From assembly GCF_029087225.1 (NCBI RefSeq), contig NZ_JARFJD010000017.1, positions 62,001 through 126,000 of the forward strand: a stretch of DNA of 64,000 nt, in the 5' to 3' direction. Position numbers and translations under genes: made by a program. Origin of the DNA: Limnobacter olei. Its GTDB lineage: Bacteria > Pseudomonadota > Gammaproteobacteria > Burkholderiales > Burkholderiaceae_B. Every line of letters starts with the position of its first letter. Within the stretch, counting starts at the first letter, position 1. This document shows positions 1 to 10,394 of this stretch, one piece after another. The notes beneath the pieces were generated by a model. It was not told where the DNA came from. It ran no database searches and saw only the letters and a list, made by a program, of their open reading frames with translations.

Positions 1-225
1 ATGTTTTCAAAGCGCAGGCAAGCGCAAATCGTACTGCCGCGCCAAGTCGCCATGTATTTGGCCAAAGAATTAACCGAGAAAAGTTACGTGGAAATTGGTG
101 AGTTGTTTGGTGGGAGAGACCACACCACGGTGCTGCATGCGGTAAACAAGATATCGGAATTGCGAAATCAGTCTTCAGAGTTGAACCATGCGCTGCACGT
201 GCTGGACCAAACCCTGAAGGGTTGA
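1..225 (+). CDS. dnaA: Chromosomal replication initiator DnaA, C-terminal part (partial)
   Basis: Only the last 74 codons of DnaA are present; the gene enters from before the window. The residues cover domain IV, the helix-turn-helix that binds DnaA boxes. The family signature [11 protein letters not shown] is at about residues 37-47 of the visible piece, and the basic loop [17 protein letters not shown] precedes it. DnaA binds and unwinds the origin and also acts as a transcription factor. The gene is followed by a cluster of DnaA boxes and then dnaN, the usual origin arrangement. The true start cannot be seen, so the internal Met at base 1 is not a real start. The identification is very secure. 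Confidence 0.97.
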   Translation: MFSKRRQAQIVLPRQVAMYLAKELTEKSYVEIGELFGGRDHTTVLHAVNKISELRNQSSELNHALHVLDQTLKG

Positions 226-453
226 TTTAGAATTGTGGATAACTGTGTAATAAGCGTGCAGAACAACACGAGTTATCCACAGAAAAAAAAGAACCTGGAA
301 AATTCGAAAAAAGTTATCCACAGTATGCAGATCGAGTCCCGGAAGTTCTACACCCATTTTGAAAGAACCTAAGAAGCTCAATTCAAAGGAAAAAATAGAG
401 TTGTCCACAGAATTGAATCAACTCTATTAACTAATCCTATAAGGAAATATTAA
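226..453. other. Putative oriC / dnaA-dnaN intergenic region
   Basis: This AT-rich gap between dnaA and dnaN carries four DnaA-box-like 9-mers. TTATCCACA occurs at 273-281 and 314-322. The reverse complement TGTGGATAA is at 234-242. A one-mismatch box, TTGTCCACA, is at 401-409. Such clusters between dnaA and dnaN mark the origin or dnaN promoter region in many proteobacteria. An AT-rich stretch lies between about 283 and 400. No gene is visible. Whether this is the functional origin or only a DnaA-controlled promoter is inferred, because the region upstream of dnaA is outside the window. Confidence 0.75.
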
Positions 454-1560
454 ATGGAATTAATTCATAGCTCACGCGATGCATTGGTTCGAAAACTGCA
501 AATCGTCAGCAACATCGTGGAACGTCGAAACACCTTGCCGGTGTTGGCCAACATTCTGTTGAAAAAACAGGGCGGCCTGCTGACACTGCTGTCTTCAGAC
601 ATTGAAATGCAGATACAAACCAGTGCAGAAGTGGGTGCGGGTGGTGAAGACACTGCAACCACCGTGGCTGCGAGGAAATTCCTGGATATTTTGAGATCAC
701 TGCCAGAAGATTCGGATGTAATGGTGAAACTGGACGGCAAAAAGATGTCTGTGCAGGCCAAGAAAAGCCGTTTTGCCTTGCAAACCCTGCCTGCCGAAGA
801 TTTCCCGCTGGTGCAGGAACCCAAAGAATGGGTGACACAAATCAGTTTGCCGCAAAAGATGCTCAAGAACCTGTTGGGCATGGTTCACTTTTCCATGGCT
901 CAACAAGACCTGCGTTATTACCTGAACGGTGTTTTGTTGGTGATTGAAAGTGCTTGTGTTCGCGCTGTGGCCACCGATGGACACCGCCTGGCTTATGCCG
1001 ATGCACCTGGTCAAGGTGGCACTGCCAAGCATGAGGTGATTATTCCGCGTAAAACCGTGCTTGAGCTGTCACGTTTATTAAATGACACCGATGACACTGT
1101 AACGATTGATTTGGCGAGTAACCAGGCCAAATTCACTTTCTCGGATATCACCCTGATCACCAAGTTGGTGGAAGGCAAGTTCCCCGATTATCAACGCGTG
1201 ATTCCCAAAACCCATCAGCACCACGTGGTTATTTCTCGCGACGCCTTGTTGCACTCGCTTCAACGGGCCTCGATTTTGACCAGTGACAAATTCCGCGGTA
1301 TTCGCTGGGTGCTGGGTGCCAATGGTTTGACTATTGTGGCCAACAACTCGGATCAGGAAGAAGCCCGGGATGAAATGGAAGTCGAGTACCAAGGTCCTGA
1401 GATTGACGTGGGTTTTAACGTAAACTACCTGTTGGATGTGTTGAACAACCTCAAGTCGGAAACCGTGCAGTTTACGTTACAAGACGGAAACAGCAGTGCA
1501 CTGGTGACCACCCCAGGCAAAGACGATTTCAAGTATGTCGTCATGCCCATGCGTATTTAA
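454..1560 (+). CDS. dnaN: DNA polymerase III sliding clamp, beta subunit
   Basis: This encodes the ring-shaped processivity clamp that holds Pol III on DNA and recruits other replication and repair proteins through a hydrophobic cleft. The product is 368 residues, the usual family length, and begins MELIHSSRDALVRKLQIVSN. Three repeated clamp domains of about 120 residues each are expected. The C-terminus ends YVVMPMRI, the conserved tail that forms part of the partner-binding pocket. The start is preceded by an AAGGAAAT ribosome site. It lies between dnaA and gyrB with no recF in between. It may be transcribed from the DnaA-box region upstream. Confidence 0.98.
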   Translation: MELIHSSRDALVRKLQIVSNIVERRNTLPVLANILLKKQGGLLTLLSSDIEMQIQTSAEVGAGGEDTATTVAARKFLDILRSLPEDSDVMVKLDGKKMSVQAKKSRFALQTLPAEDFPLVQEPKEWVTQISLPQKMLKNLLGMVHFSMAQQDLRYYLNGVLLVIESACVRAVATDGHRLAYADAPGQGGTAKHEVIIPRKTVLELSRLLNDTDDTVTIDLASNQAKFTFSDITLITKLVEGKFPDYQRVIPKTHQHHVVISRDALLHSLQRASILTSDKFRGIRWVLGANGLTIVANNSDQEEARDEMEVEYQGPEIDVGFNVNYLLDVLNNLKSETVQFTLQDGNSSALVTTPGKDDFKYVVMPMRI

Positions 1561-1571
1561 AACGACAATAA

Positions 1572-4118
<2,547 letters not shown>

Positions 4119-4162
4119 GCACAACGCTCTTGATCGCGTAATCACTATCTTCGATTAAGCTC

Positions 4163-4195
4163 AAACCCCACACACTCTGTTGTGGGGTTTTTTTA
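4163..4195 (+). terminator. Rho-independent terminator after gyrB
   Basis: A perfect 10-bp stem, AAACCCCACA / TGTGGGGTTT, with an 8-base loop is followed by a T run. It lies 44 bases after the gyrB stop. It also shows that the next gene cannot start at an in-frame ATG inside this hairpin (4182). Confidence 0.9.
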
Positions 4196-4211
4196 TTGGG
4201 GATGCAAATTC

Positions 4212-5714
4212 ATGGAATCCAGCAAAGCAAGGTGGATAGGCCTGTCTGTTATTGCATTGGCTTGTGTACTTTATTCCATGGACCTGACGGTATTGAATCT
4301 CGCAATACCCGCAATTAGCGCAGACTTTCAACCCAGTAGCACACAGCTACTTTGGATTGTTGATATTTATGGATTCATGGTGGCTGGTGCCCTAATCACT
4401 ATGGGCACACTGGGTGACCGAATAGGTCGCAGGCGTTTGTTGATGATTGGTGCCGCTGCGTTTGGAGTCGCCTCGGTTTTGGCGGCATTCTCAAACAGTG
4501 CTGAAATGTTGATCGTAACCCGTGCTTTGCACGGTTTGGCAGGCGCCACAATTGCACCCTCCACGCTTTCGCTGATTCGCAACATGTTCGATGATCCCGC
4601 CGAGCGCATGAAAGCGATTGGTATCTGGATTAGCAGTTTTTCAATTGGCGCAGTGATGGGGCCTTTGGTCGGTGGGGTATTGCTGGAATATTTCTGGTGG
4701 GGCTCGGTTTTTTTGATCAATGTTCCGGTGATGATTTTGTTGTTGGTACTTGCGCCACGCCTGTTGCCTGAATACAAGGATGAATCTGCAGGTCGCATGG
4801 ATCTGCCCAGTGCAGCGCTTTCACTCAGTGCGGTACTTCTCCTCATTTATGCATTGAAAAACACTGCCGAACAGGGCGTGAACACGATGGGCGCCTTGAG
4901 TTTCGGAGGGGGTTTGGCGCTTGGCGTGTGGTTTGTGCGCAGGCAGGCTAATTTGAGGGACCCGTTGATTGATCTAAACCTGTTCAAGGCACCCGGCTTC
5001 AAGGCTGTGCTGGGCACTTACCTGTTGAGTTGCCTGACCATGTTTGGTGTCTATGTTTACATTGCCCAATACCTGCAATTGGTGCTGGGCTTGACACCTT
5101 TGGTGGCAGGTGCCTGGACAGTGCCCTGGGCCCTGGCTTTTGTGGTGGGCACCAACATCACGCCTTGGCTGGCCAAACAATTGGGGCACGCCAAATTGGT
5201 TGTGTTTGGATTATTGGGTACGGCGATTGGCTTTGCAGGCCTGGCTTTGTTGAGCATTAAAGCGGATATGGGATTGCTGGTGTTGGCCACGGTGATACTT
5301 GCTTTGGGTTTGTCCCCAATGTTTACTTTGGGCACAGAATTGATCATCAGCAGTGCCCCACCCGAGAAGGCTGGCGCGGCTTCTGCATTGGCAGAAACCG
5401 GCGCTGAATTCGGAGGTGCCGTGGGCATTGCGGTATTCGGCAGCATAGGTGTGGCTATTTACCGTGATCGCATGGAGAGTTTATTAAACCCAGCCTGGCC
5501 GAGCGACATTCAGCGTGCGGCCCAGGACACTCTGGGTGGGGCCGTGGCTTCTGCCGTTCAATTGCCCGCGATTGAACAAATCAGTTTGTTACAGGCCGCC
5601 AGGCATGCCTTTATGGAAGGCATGCAACTGACTTCAATCGCTGGCGCGGTGCTCATGTTGCTGGCCAGTGTACTGGCGTACAAAAGCCTGAAACACCTGC
5701 CTACTGCGCATTAG
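4212..5714 (+). CDS. MFS drug exporter, DHA2 (14-helix) family
   Basis: A proton-coupled multidrug efflux permease of the DHA2 type, about 500 residues with 14 predicted membrane helices. Motif A (GDRIGRRRLL) lies between helices 2 and 3 at roughly residues 69-78. The N-terminal LYSMDLTVLNLAIPAI resembles motif D1, and motif C-like GAVMGPLVGG is in helix 5. The overall pattern resembles SmvA/EmrB-type pumps for quaternary cationic compounds, but the substrate cannot be read from sequence. The start at 4212 is chosen because the upstream in-frame ATG at 4182 falls in the gyrB terminator. It is monocistronic, with a convergent neighbour ending 9 bases away and no adjacent regulator. Confidence 0.88.
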   Translation: MESSKARWIGLSVIALACVLYSMDLTVLNLAIPAISADFQPSSTQLLWIVDIYGFMVAGALITMGTLGDRIGRRRLLMIGAAAFGVASVLAAFSNSAEMLIVTRALHGLAGATIAPSTLSLIRNMFDDPAERMKAIGIWISSFSIGAVMGPLVGGVLLEYFWWGSVFLINVPVMILLLVLAPRLLPEYKDESAGRMDLPSAALSLSAVLLLIYALKNTAEQGVNTMGALSFGGGLALGVWFVRRQANLRDPLIDLNLFKAPGFKAVLGTYLLSCLTMFGVYVYIAQYLQLVLGLTPLVAGAWTVPWALAFVVGTNITPWLAKQLGHAKLVVFGLLGTAIGFAGLALLSIKADMGLLVLATVILALGLSPMFTLGTELIISSAPPEKAGAASALAETGAEFGGAVGIAVFGSIGVAIYRDRMESLLNPAWPSDIQRAAQDTLGGAVASAVQLPAIEQISLLQAARHAFMEGMQLTSIAGAVLMLLASVLAYKSLKHLPTAH

Positions 5715-5723
5715 GCGGACCCT

Positions 5724-6191
5724 TTAATTTTTCTTCAGGTTCCAGGTAACACGCATGCGGGCCACGCTGTGCCCGCTCGCATCGCTGACCTCCACTTCAA
5801 CTGGAAAATTGATTTTTCCAGTAGTGCGGAGTGTCTTCTTCAGCGGTGAAATGGCTTGCGCCACCTTGGCCTGGGCATTGATCAGGCCAAGTGCGGGTTT
5901 CAGCACCTCAAATTCGACTTGGGCGGCCACTGGTCGAACTCCCAAAATAACCGAGGCAAAGCCGCCCGCCATGGCCGCACCGGAGCATGTCTCGGCCAAG
6001 GTAAACAGAGCACCGTCAGCAAGCTTGCCGGTGTCGTCTAGCAGTTCGGGCTTCTGTGCCATTTCACAACGCGCCACGCCATCGCCCATGCTGCTTAAGC
6101 GCACGCCACAGGCTTTGGCAAAAGGTACTTTGCCATCCATTTGCATGTTGACCAGGGGTCGCATGATCAGGGTAAGCAGTGTGTCCAGCAT
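5724..6191 (-). CDS. PaaI-type hotdog-fold thioesterase
   Basis: A 155-residue single hotdog domain, the size of PaaI/YbgC-like acyl-CoA thioesterases that hydrolyse acyl-CoA to free acid and CoA. The segment with LADGALFTLAETCSGAA matches the helix carrying the catalytic acidic residue and the H/D-G-G/A-x-L/F pattern of the family. It is the last gene of a three-gene minus-strand operon. Its ATG overlaps the stop of the upstream thioesterase (TAATG), implying translational coupling and perhaps a hetero-oligomer. The natural acyl-CoA is unknown. The location beside cfa and a MarR regulator suggests turnover of fatty or aromatic acyl-CoAs. Confidence 0.75.
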   Translation of the reverse strand: MLDTLLTLIMRPLVNMQMDGKVPFAKACGVRLSSMGDGVARCEMAQKPELLDDTGKLADGALFTLAETCSGAAMAGGFASVILGVRPVAAQVEFEVLKPALGLINAQAKVAQAISPLKKTLRTTGKINFPVEVEVSDASGHSVARMRVTWNLKKN

Positions 6192-6607
6192 TATTGCTCT
6201 CCTTGGGTCAAGCGGAACTGAATGTGAAGTTCCGCCAAGGGTTCGTTGGCCTCGTTGTTCAAGGTGCTCACCGTGTGCGCCACTCTGTTGTCGAAATCAA
6301 TTGTGGGCGCTGTGGTGTGGATCCAAACAGGCCCTTTCGCAGGTCGTTTGTAAGCGATTCTGCTGGTATAAGCCGCGATTTTCCAGCCATGGCTGTGCAG
6401 TGCCAATGCTTGTAGCAGTTGCACTTTTGCATCTGCTTGAGCGGCGGTAAACAAGGCGCCAGCATGGAGGGTTCCAATGTGGTTTTCCAGAAAAGAATCA
6501 AAACCCAGTTGAACATGTTCTTCTGAGTTTTTGTTCACAGTACTCAGTTTGGCAAACTGGAAAAAAGGACTGCTGGCCAATGTTTGGGCCAGGCGCGTGG
6601 TGTTCAT
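6191..6607 (-). CDS. Hotdog-fold thioesterase, second of a pair
   Basis: A 138-residue hotdog-fold protein related to the PaaI/DUF4442 thioesterases. The IGTLHAGALFTAAQADA segment (about residues 43-59) is the core helix, with the conserved HAGALF. It follows marR with a 4-base ATGA overlap and precedes the other thioesterase with a 1-base overlap, so all three genes are probably made from one mRNA. The two thioesterases are clearly divergent, so they are not a recent duplication. The substrate is not known. A structural, non-catalytic role in a heteromer cannot be excluded. Confidence 0.7.
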   Translation of the reverse strand: MNTTRLAQTLASSPFFQFAKLSTVNKNSEEHVQLGFDSFLENHIGTLHAGALFTAAQADAKVQLLQALALHSHGWKIAAYTSRIAYKRPAKGPVWIHTTAPTIDFDNRVAHTVSTLNNEANEPLAELHIQFRLTQGEQ

Positions 6608-7047
6608 TCAGTGTCTCCTTTGGGTTGCGAGAAACGCGTGTGTACGGCATTCAAAAACTTCAGCACGGTATCAATTTCTTCCGTGGTGAAACCTTCGACC
6701 AGTTGTTTGTTTAATTTGACCAACAAGGGTTTGGCCGCCTGCATTTTGTCCCTGCCTTTGTTGGTCATTCTCAGGTGAGCCACGCGGGCATCTTCTCTTG
6801 AAACCACCCGTTCAATCAGTTTGGCGGTTTTCATGCGTTGCACCAGACCCGTCATGGCAGAGCTGTTCAAACCAAGCACTTCGCCAAGTTCTTGCATGGA
6901 AGCCTGTGGAAATTTATCCAGCGCAAACAGCAAACTGACTTGTGCCGCCGGTACACCAATGGCTTGTTCAACACCACTGTCGGCGTGGCGATAAAGTACA
7001 GCGCGCGCGCGGTTCAGCATGAAAAAAAGACGACGATCCATGTACAT
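6604..7047 (-). CDS. MarR-family transcriptional regulator
   Basis: A 147-residue winged-helix regulator of the MarR family, typically a dimer that releases DNA when an aromatic or acyl-CoA ligand binds. The winged helix is seen as MQELGEVLGLNSSAMTGLVQRM, recognition helix included (about residues 54-75). It is followed by the wing LIERVVSREDARVAHLRMT with the DxR motif. The start may be the Met at 7047 or the one two codons later (7041). It is the first gene of the marR-thioesterase-thioesterase operon. A palindrome covers the region just upstream of its start, so autoregulation is likely. Ligand inferred only: an acyl-CoA. Confidence 0.88.
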   Translation of the reverse strand: MYMDRRLFFMLNRARAVLYRHADSGVEQAIGVPAAQVSLLFALDKFPQASMQELGEVLGLNSSAMTGLVQRMKTAKLIERVVSREDARVAHLRMTNKGRDKMQAAKPLLVKLNKQLVEGFTTEEIDTVLKFLNAVHTRFSQPKGDTE

Positions 7048-7054
7048 TCCAATT

Positions 7055-7070
7055 ATTACGTATGCGTAAT
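7055..7070. promoter_or_regulatory. Palindromic operator upstream of marR
   Basis: A perfect inverted repeat, ATTACG-tatg-CGTAAT, lies 8 bases upstream of the marR ATG (7047). A related imperfect copy, TTAATACGTGTGTGTAATAA, lies at 7097-7116. MarR proteins bind 16-20 bp palindromes of this kind, so these are probably autoregulatory operators for the three-gene operon. The assignment to this particular MarR is inferred from position. Confidence 0.65.
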
Positions 7071-7127
7071 ATATTGAAATTAAGCAGGGCCGTCAATTAA
7101 TACGTGTGTGTAATAAATCAAACGGAG

Positions 7128-8288
7128 TTAAAACCTGGGTCGTTTACTGCGGTAGACCTGTGAGTTCTCGCGGTGACTGAAAACCAATTGCCACAGCATG
7201 CCTTTGCGGGCACGGAAGTAAGCTGCGCAGGTCATCAGGTAATACGTCCACATGCGATGAAAACGTTCATCGTAATTGGCTTGAAGTGTGGGCCAAGCCT
7301 TTTCAAAATTGGCATGCCAGGCCATCAGTGTTTTGTCGTAATCCGTGCCAAAGTTGTGCCAGTCTTCCAGCACCAGTTTGCCATCAACATGTTCGGCAAT
7401 TTCGCTGGGCGATGGAATTTTTCCGTTCGGAAAAATGTATTTGTCGATCCAGGGATCAGTGGCCTCGGTTTTATTAAAGCCGCCAATGGTGTGCAACAAA
7501 AAAAGACCATCGGGTTTTAAAAGACGGTGCACCGCTTCAAAATAGGCTGGGTAGTTTTTTAAGCCCACATGTTCAAACATCCCCACGGATACCACTTTGT
7601 CGTATTGGCCTTGCAAGTCGCGGTAATCAATCAATTCAATTTCTACAGGCAAACCAGCACAACGCGCCCGGGCATATTGTTGTTGCTGGGCTGACACGGT
7701 AATGCCCAGTACTTGCACATCAAAATGAGTTGCTGCGTACCAAGCCAACCCACCCCAGCCACAACCGATGTCCAGCAATTTTTCACCAGGCTGCAACTGC
7801 AATTTTTGGCAAATCATGTCGAGTTTGTGCAACTGTGCCTGTTCAAGATTCCGGGCTTGTTCCCAGTAAGCACATGAATAGATCATGAGAGGATCGAGCA
7901 TGGCTTCAAACAGGTCATTGCCAGTGTCGTAATGGTGTTCCCCCACTTGAAATGCGCGTGTGGGCGCTTGCAGATTAATGACTTTCTCGCGCAAAGCAAG
8001 CATCAACCATTGCATTTTGGTCCAGGCTTTGGTGTGTTCGTCGGCATTGTTTCGCATCAGTCGAAACATCATTTCGTCGAGTCGCGCCACGGTCCACCAA
8101 CCATTCATGTAGGCCTCGCCCAGGCCGATAGAACCATGGCTGAGTACAGCGTTGAACAAGCGTTCGTCGAGTATCTGAATGTCGTAGGGCTCAGTGCCGT
8201 TAATGTGTATGCCAGCGCTGTGCAACAGGCCTGCAATAGGCTTGGGTACCTTTTGGGCATCAACCAAATCGTGCGGGTGTGTTTTCAT
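7128..8288 (-). CDS. cfa: Cyclopropane-fatty-acyl-phospholipid synthase
   Basis: This SAM-dependent enzyme adds a methylene bridge across the double bond of unsaturated phospholipid acyl chains, usually in stationary phase or acid stress. The 386-residue product fits the family. A variable N-terminal lipid-binding region is followed by the methyltransferase domain with the SAM motif LLDIGCGWGG near residues 170-180. Downstream motifs typical of CFA synthases include SVGMFEHVG and the HTIGG segment. The HYDTGNDLFEAMLDP motif near residues 118-132 is characteristic. It lies on the same strand as, and 80 bases ahead of, the marR operon. A role for that regulator in cfa control is not evident. 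Confidence 0.93.
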   Translation of the reverse strand: MKTHPHDLVDAQKVPKPIAGLLHSAGIHINGTEPYDIQILDERLFNAVLSHGSIGLGEAYMNGWWTVARLDEMMFRLMRNNADEHTKAWTKMQWLMLALREKVINLQAPTRAFQVGEHHYDTGNDLFEAMLDPLMIYSCAYWEQARNLEQAQLHKLDMICQKLQLQPGEKLLDIGCGWGGLAWYAATHFDVQVLGITVSAQQQQYARARCAGLPVEIELIDYRDLQGQYDKVVSVGMFEHVGLKNYPAYFEAVHRLLKPDGLFLLHTIGGFNKTEATDPWIDKYIFPNGKIPSPSEIAEHVDGKLVLEDWHNFGTDYDKTLMAWHANFEKAWPTLQANYDERFHRMWTYYLMTCAAYFRARKGMLWQLVFSHRENSQVYRSKRPRF

Positions 8289-8371
8289 AGAACCTGTGAA
8301 GTGGCTATGACGACAAACCGATTATTGCAGACTTGACTAATGCTTGCCAAACAAGCTGTCGGGGCAAGAGT

Positions 8372-10273
8372 TCAGCGTGCAAACCGGAATGCGGGAACAC
8401 CTGCCGGGGGTGTTTTGTTGATATTGCCTTCCCAGCCTTCTATACGTGCGGCCACGTGTGCGAGCCCCTGAACCAGCAAGGTAGGGGCGGACAGCAGGAA
8501 CATCAGGATGCCAATGTTGGTCATGGAAAAATTCACCGGGAAGTTTCCGTCGGTGCTGACAGTCGTGGGGCCGCCTGTGGCGTCGGCGGCAATCGGAATG
8601 AAAGTACCGAAGATAAGTGCCAACACGGCGCCCCCGAAAAAGCGCCCCAGGCTGTTGCACATGGAACGTGACGCAGGGCTTGTACCCACAGCGTTGTTCA
8701 CAAAAAGTGCCATGTTGTTGAATATTCGCGACAGGTTGGCATTCGATGCCAAGACCACGTTCATGTTGAACAAACGCATGCCTTCGGCAATTTTTATACA
8801 GGCACGTGTGACGGGGCCGTACTGGTGAATATTTTTGGCCATGTACTCGCCTTTAAAGCAGTTTTTTGCTGCTCTGCTGGGGTCGCTCATTTTCTTGGAT
8901 TGTGCTTTTTGGTAGCTCTCGCTGGCCCATTTTCGCAAGGTGGGCGCTATTTGGGTGTTGGCCACGCGATCAAGCAATGCCGCTGGGTAGGCAAGTGTTT
9001 TGAGGGCAAAATTGTGGATGGCAGGCGCAAGAATTTCTTCGGTTTGTCGACGGGCATCTTGAATGGCTTTGGCATGCGGGTTGTCAACATCCATGTGGTC
9101 TACAGTGCTTGCCAGCGCAACATAGTGGCTTTCTTTGGTGGTGACTGCTTTGGCATAGCGGTAGCGTGCCCAAAGGGTGGCTGATTCGCCTGCTGGTTTT
9201 TCAACCTGCATGTAATGCCCTAAGGCAGTTTTAAGGGCCTGCATGTTTTCAAGGTCGCTTTTGCCGGGGTCAATTGCGGCCAGTGCAGCATTCAAAATAA
9301 TGGGAACACCTTGAGCATCCAGACTGTTCGATTTGATTTTTTTCAGAATGTGATGTTTGCCTTGCATTGCTTTGGCCATGATCTGGATCAGCTCGGGTTT
9401 GCCTTTGATGGATTTGAGTTGTGACAGTATTTTTTGAAGATTTTCGCTGACGTCTTTTGAAAGGTTTTCTTTCTGTTTCGTGTTGACCTTGTGTTTTTGA
9501 ACTGCGATTTGGCTGGCCAGGCCAGCGCAAAAGCCCAAGAACCCCAAGGCAGAAGAAGCCACAGGGAACGCGATGAGCAAAGTCAAAATACCCTGACCCA
9601 GGAAAGTGGCACTGTTGCTGGACAGGCCCCGTATTGCGCTCAATAATTCGGTAGTGGCCACACCGATGAACCCAAGCATTCCAAACATGAAAAGTTTGTT
9701 CTTGGTGCTTTTTTCATCAACACCATGGGCAGCAGTGTTGCGCATCACGTTGTAAGTCATGCCGGTGGGTGCGGCATTCATTTCGCAAAGGCCATGCAAG
9801 GCATGGCTTAACTTGGAGAATCGACGGGCCCACAGGTTGCGAGAGGTGGTTCCGTTTTCCTTGTTGTAGTAATTGGGGCTGTAGCGAATATAGTCTTCCC
9901 GCATCAAGCGGTTTTGAACACCGCTGGAATTCCACACTGCGTCGTCATACTCGTCTTCTGTCAGTGCGCGGCCCAGCGCGTTTGATTTTTGGGTTGCTTG
10001 GTAGTCTTTCCGCAGAATGGCTGCTTCGGAGTATTGTTTGGATTCAAAATGAGCTTTTGCAACTACTTGAATGGCACGCGTGGAGCTCACAAAGTCACAG
10101 ATTTTTTTCCAGGCAGTGCGCTGTTTATAGACGTCACCATGCACGTGTTTATTGCCTGATTTACGGGCAATATTGTTCTTCATCCCACGGTCAAGCGCGG
10201 GCGTGATCATGTTCGGTGAGACAGTAATTTGCAGGGCCACGACAGGTCTCCAGAACGCACAGTTCGAGTGCAT
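8372..10273 (-). CDS. Unrecognised 633-residue membrane protein
   Basis: I do not recognise this family. The protein starts with a basic, His/Lys-rich region. It has two adjacent hydrophobic segments near residues 193-255 and two more near 560-615, separated by about 300 polar, lysine-rich residues that look helical (for example KQKENLSKDVSENLQKILSQLK). There is no obvious signal peptide, lipobox or enzymatic motif. Candidate starts are 10273, 10210 and 10186; none has a good ribosome site. It stands alone between cfa and the formate dehydrogenase genes with its own upstream repeats. The layout (paired hydrophobic hairpins in a helical protein) is seen in some secreted effectors and pore-forming proteins, but that is only a comparison. 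Confidence 0.6.
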   Translation of the reverse strand: MHSNCAFWRPVVALQITVSPNMITPALDRGMKNNIARKSGNKHVHGDVYKQRTAWKKICDFVSSTRAIQVVAKAHFESKQYSEAAILRKDYQATQKSNALGRALTEDEYDDAVWNSSGVQNRLMREDYIRYSPNYYNKENGTTSRNLWARRFSKLSHALHGLCEMNAAPTGMTYNVMRNTAAHGVDEKSTKNKLFMFGMLGFIGVATTELLSAIRGLSSNSATFLGQGILTLLIAFPVASSALGFLGFCAGLASQIAVQKHKVNTKQKENLSKDVSENLQKILSQLKSIKGKPELIQIMAKAMQGKHHILKKIKSNSLDAQGVPIILNAALAAIDPGKSDLENMQALKTALGHYMQVEKPAGESATLWARYRYAKAVTTKESHYVALASTVDHMDVDNPHAKAIQDARRQTEEILAPAIHNFALKTLAYPAALLDRVANTQIAPTLRKWASESYQKAQSKKMSDPSRAAKNCFKGEYMAKNIHQYGPVTRACIKIAEGMRLFNMNVVLASNANLSRIFNNMALFVNNAVGTSPASRSMCNSLGRFFGGAVLALIFGTFIPIAADATGGPTTVSTDGNFPVNFSMTNIGILMFLLSAPTLLVQGLAHVAARIEGWEGNINKTPPAGVPAFRFAR

Positions 10274-10298
10274 TTCATTTTTTCTTTGACCCTAAACA

Positions 10299-10359
10299 TG
10301 TCACAAACTGTGAATTTGTCCAAAAGCGGGCAAATAGGTGTCACTCGTTGTGTGTCACT
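10299..10359. promoter_or_regulatory. Repeated TGTCAC motifs upstream of the 633-residue gene
   Basis: Three TGTCAC copies occur at 10299-10304, 10339-10344 and 10353-10358. The last two are part of an 8-base direct repeat, GTGTCACT, 14 bases apart. The first is part of a small inverted repeat, TCACA-aac-TGTGA (10301-10313). They lie just upstream of the minus-strand gene and downstream of fdsA, so they could be a regulator-binding array. No specific regulator is indicated. Confidence 0.35.
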
Positions 10360-10394
10360 TTATTCATTAAAGTTTGACAAAATCAGGGTTTCCC

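Noticed and set aside
4182-4211. Upstream in-frame ATG of the MFS exporter
   Set aside because: It lies inside the gyrB terminator hairpin, so 4212 was taken as start.
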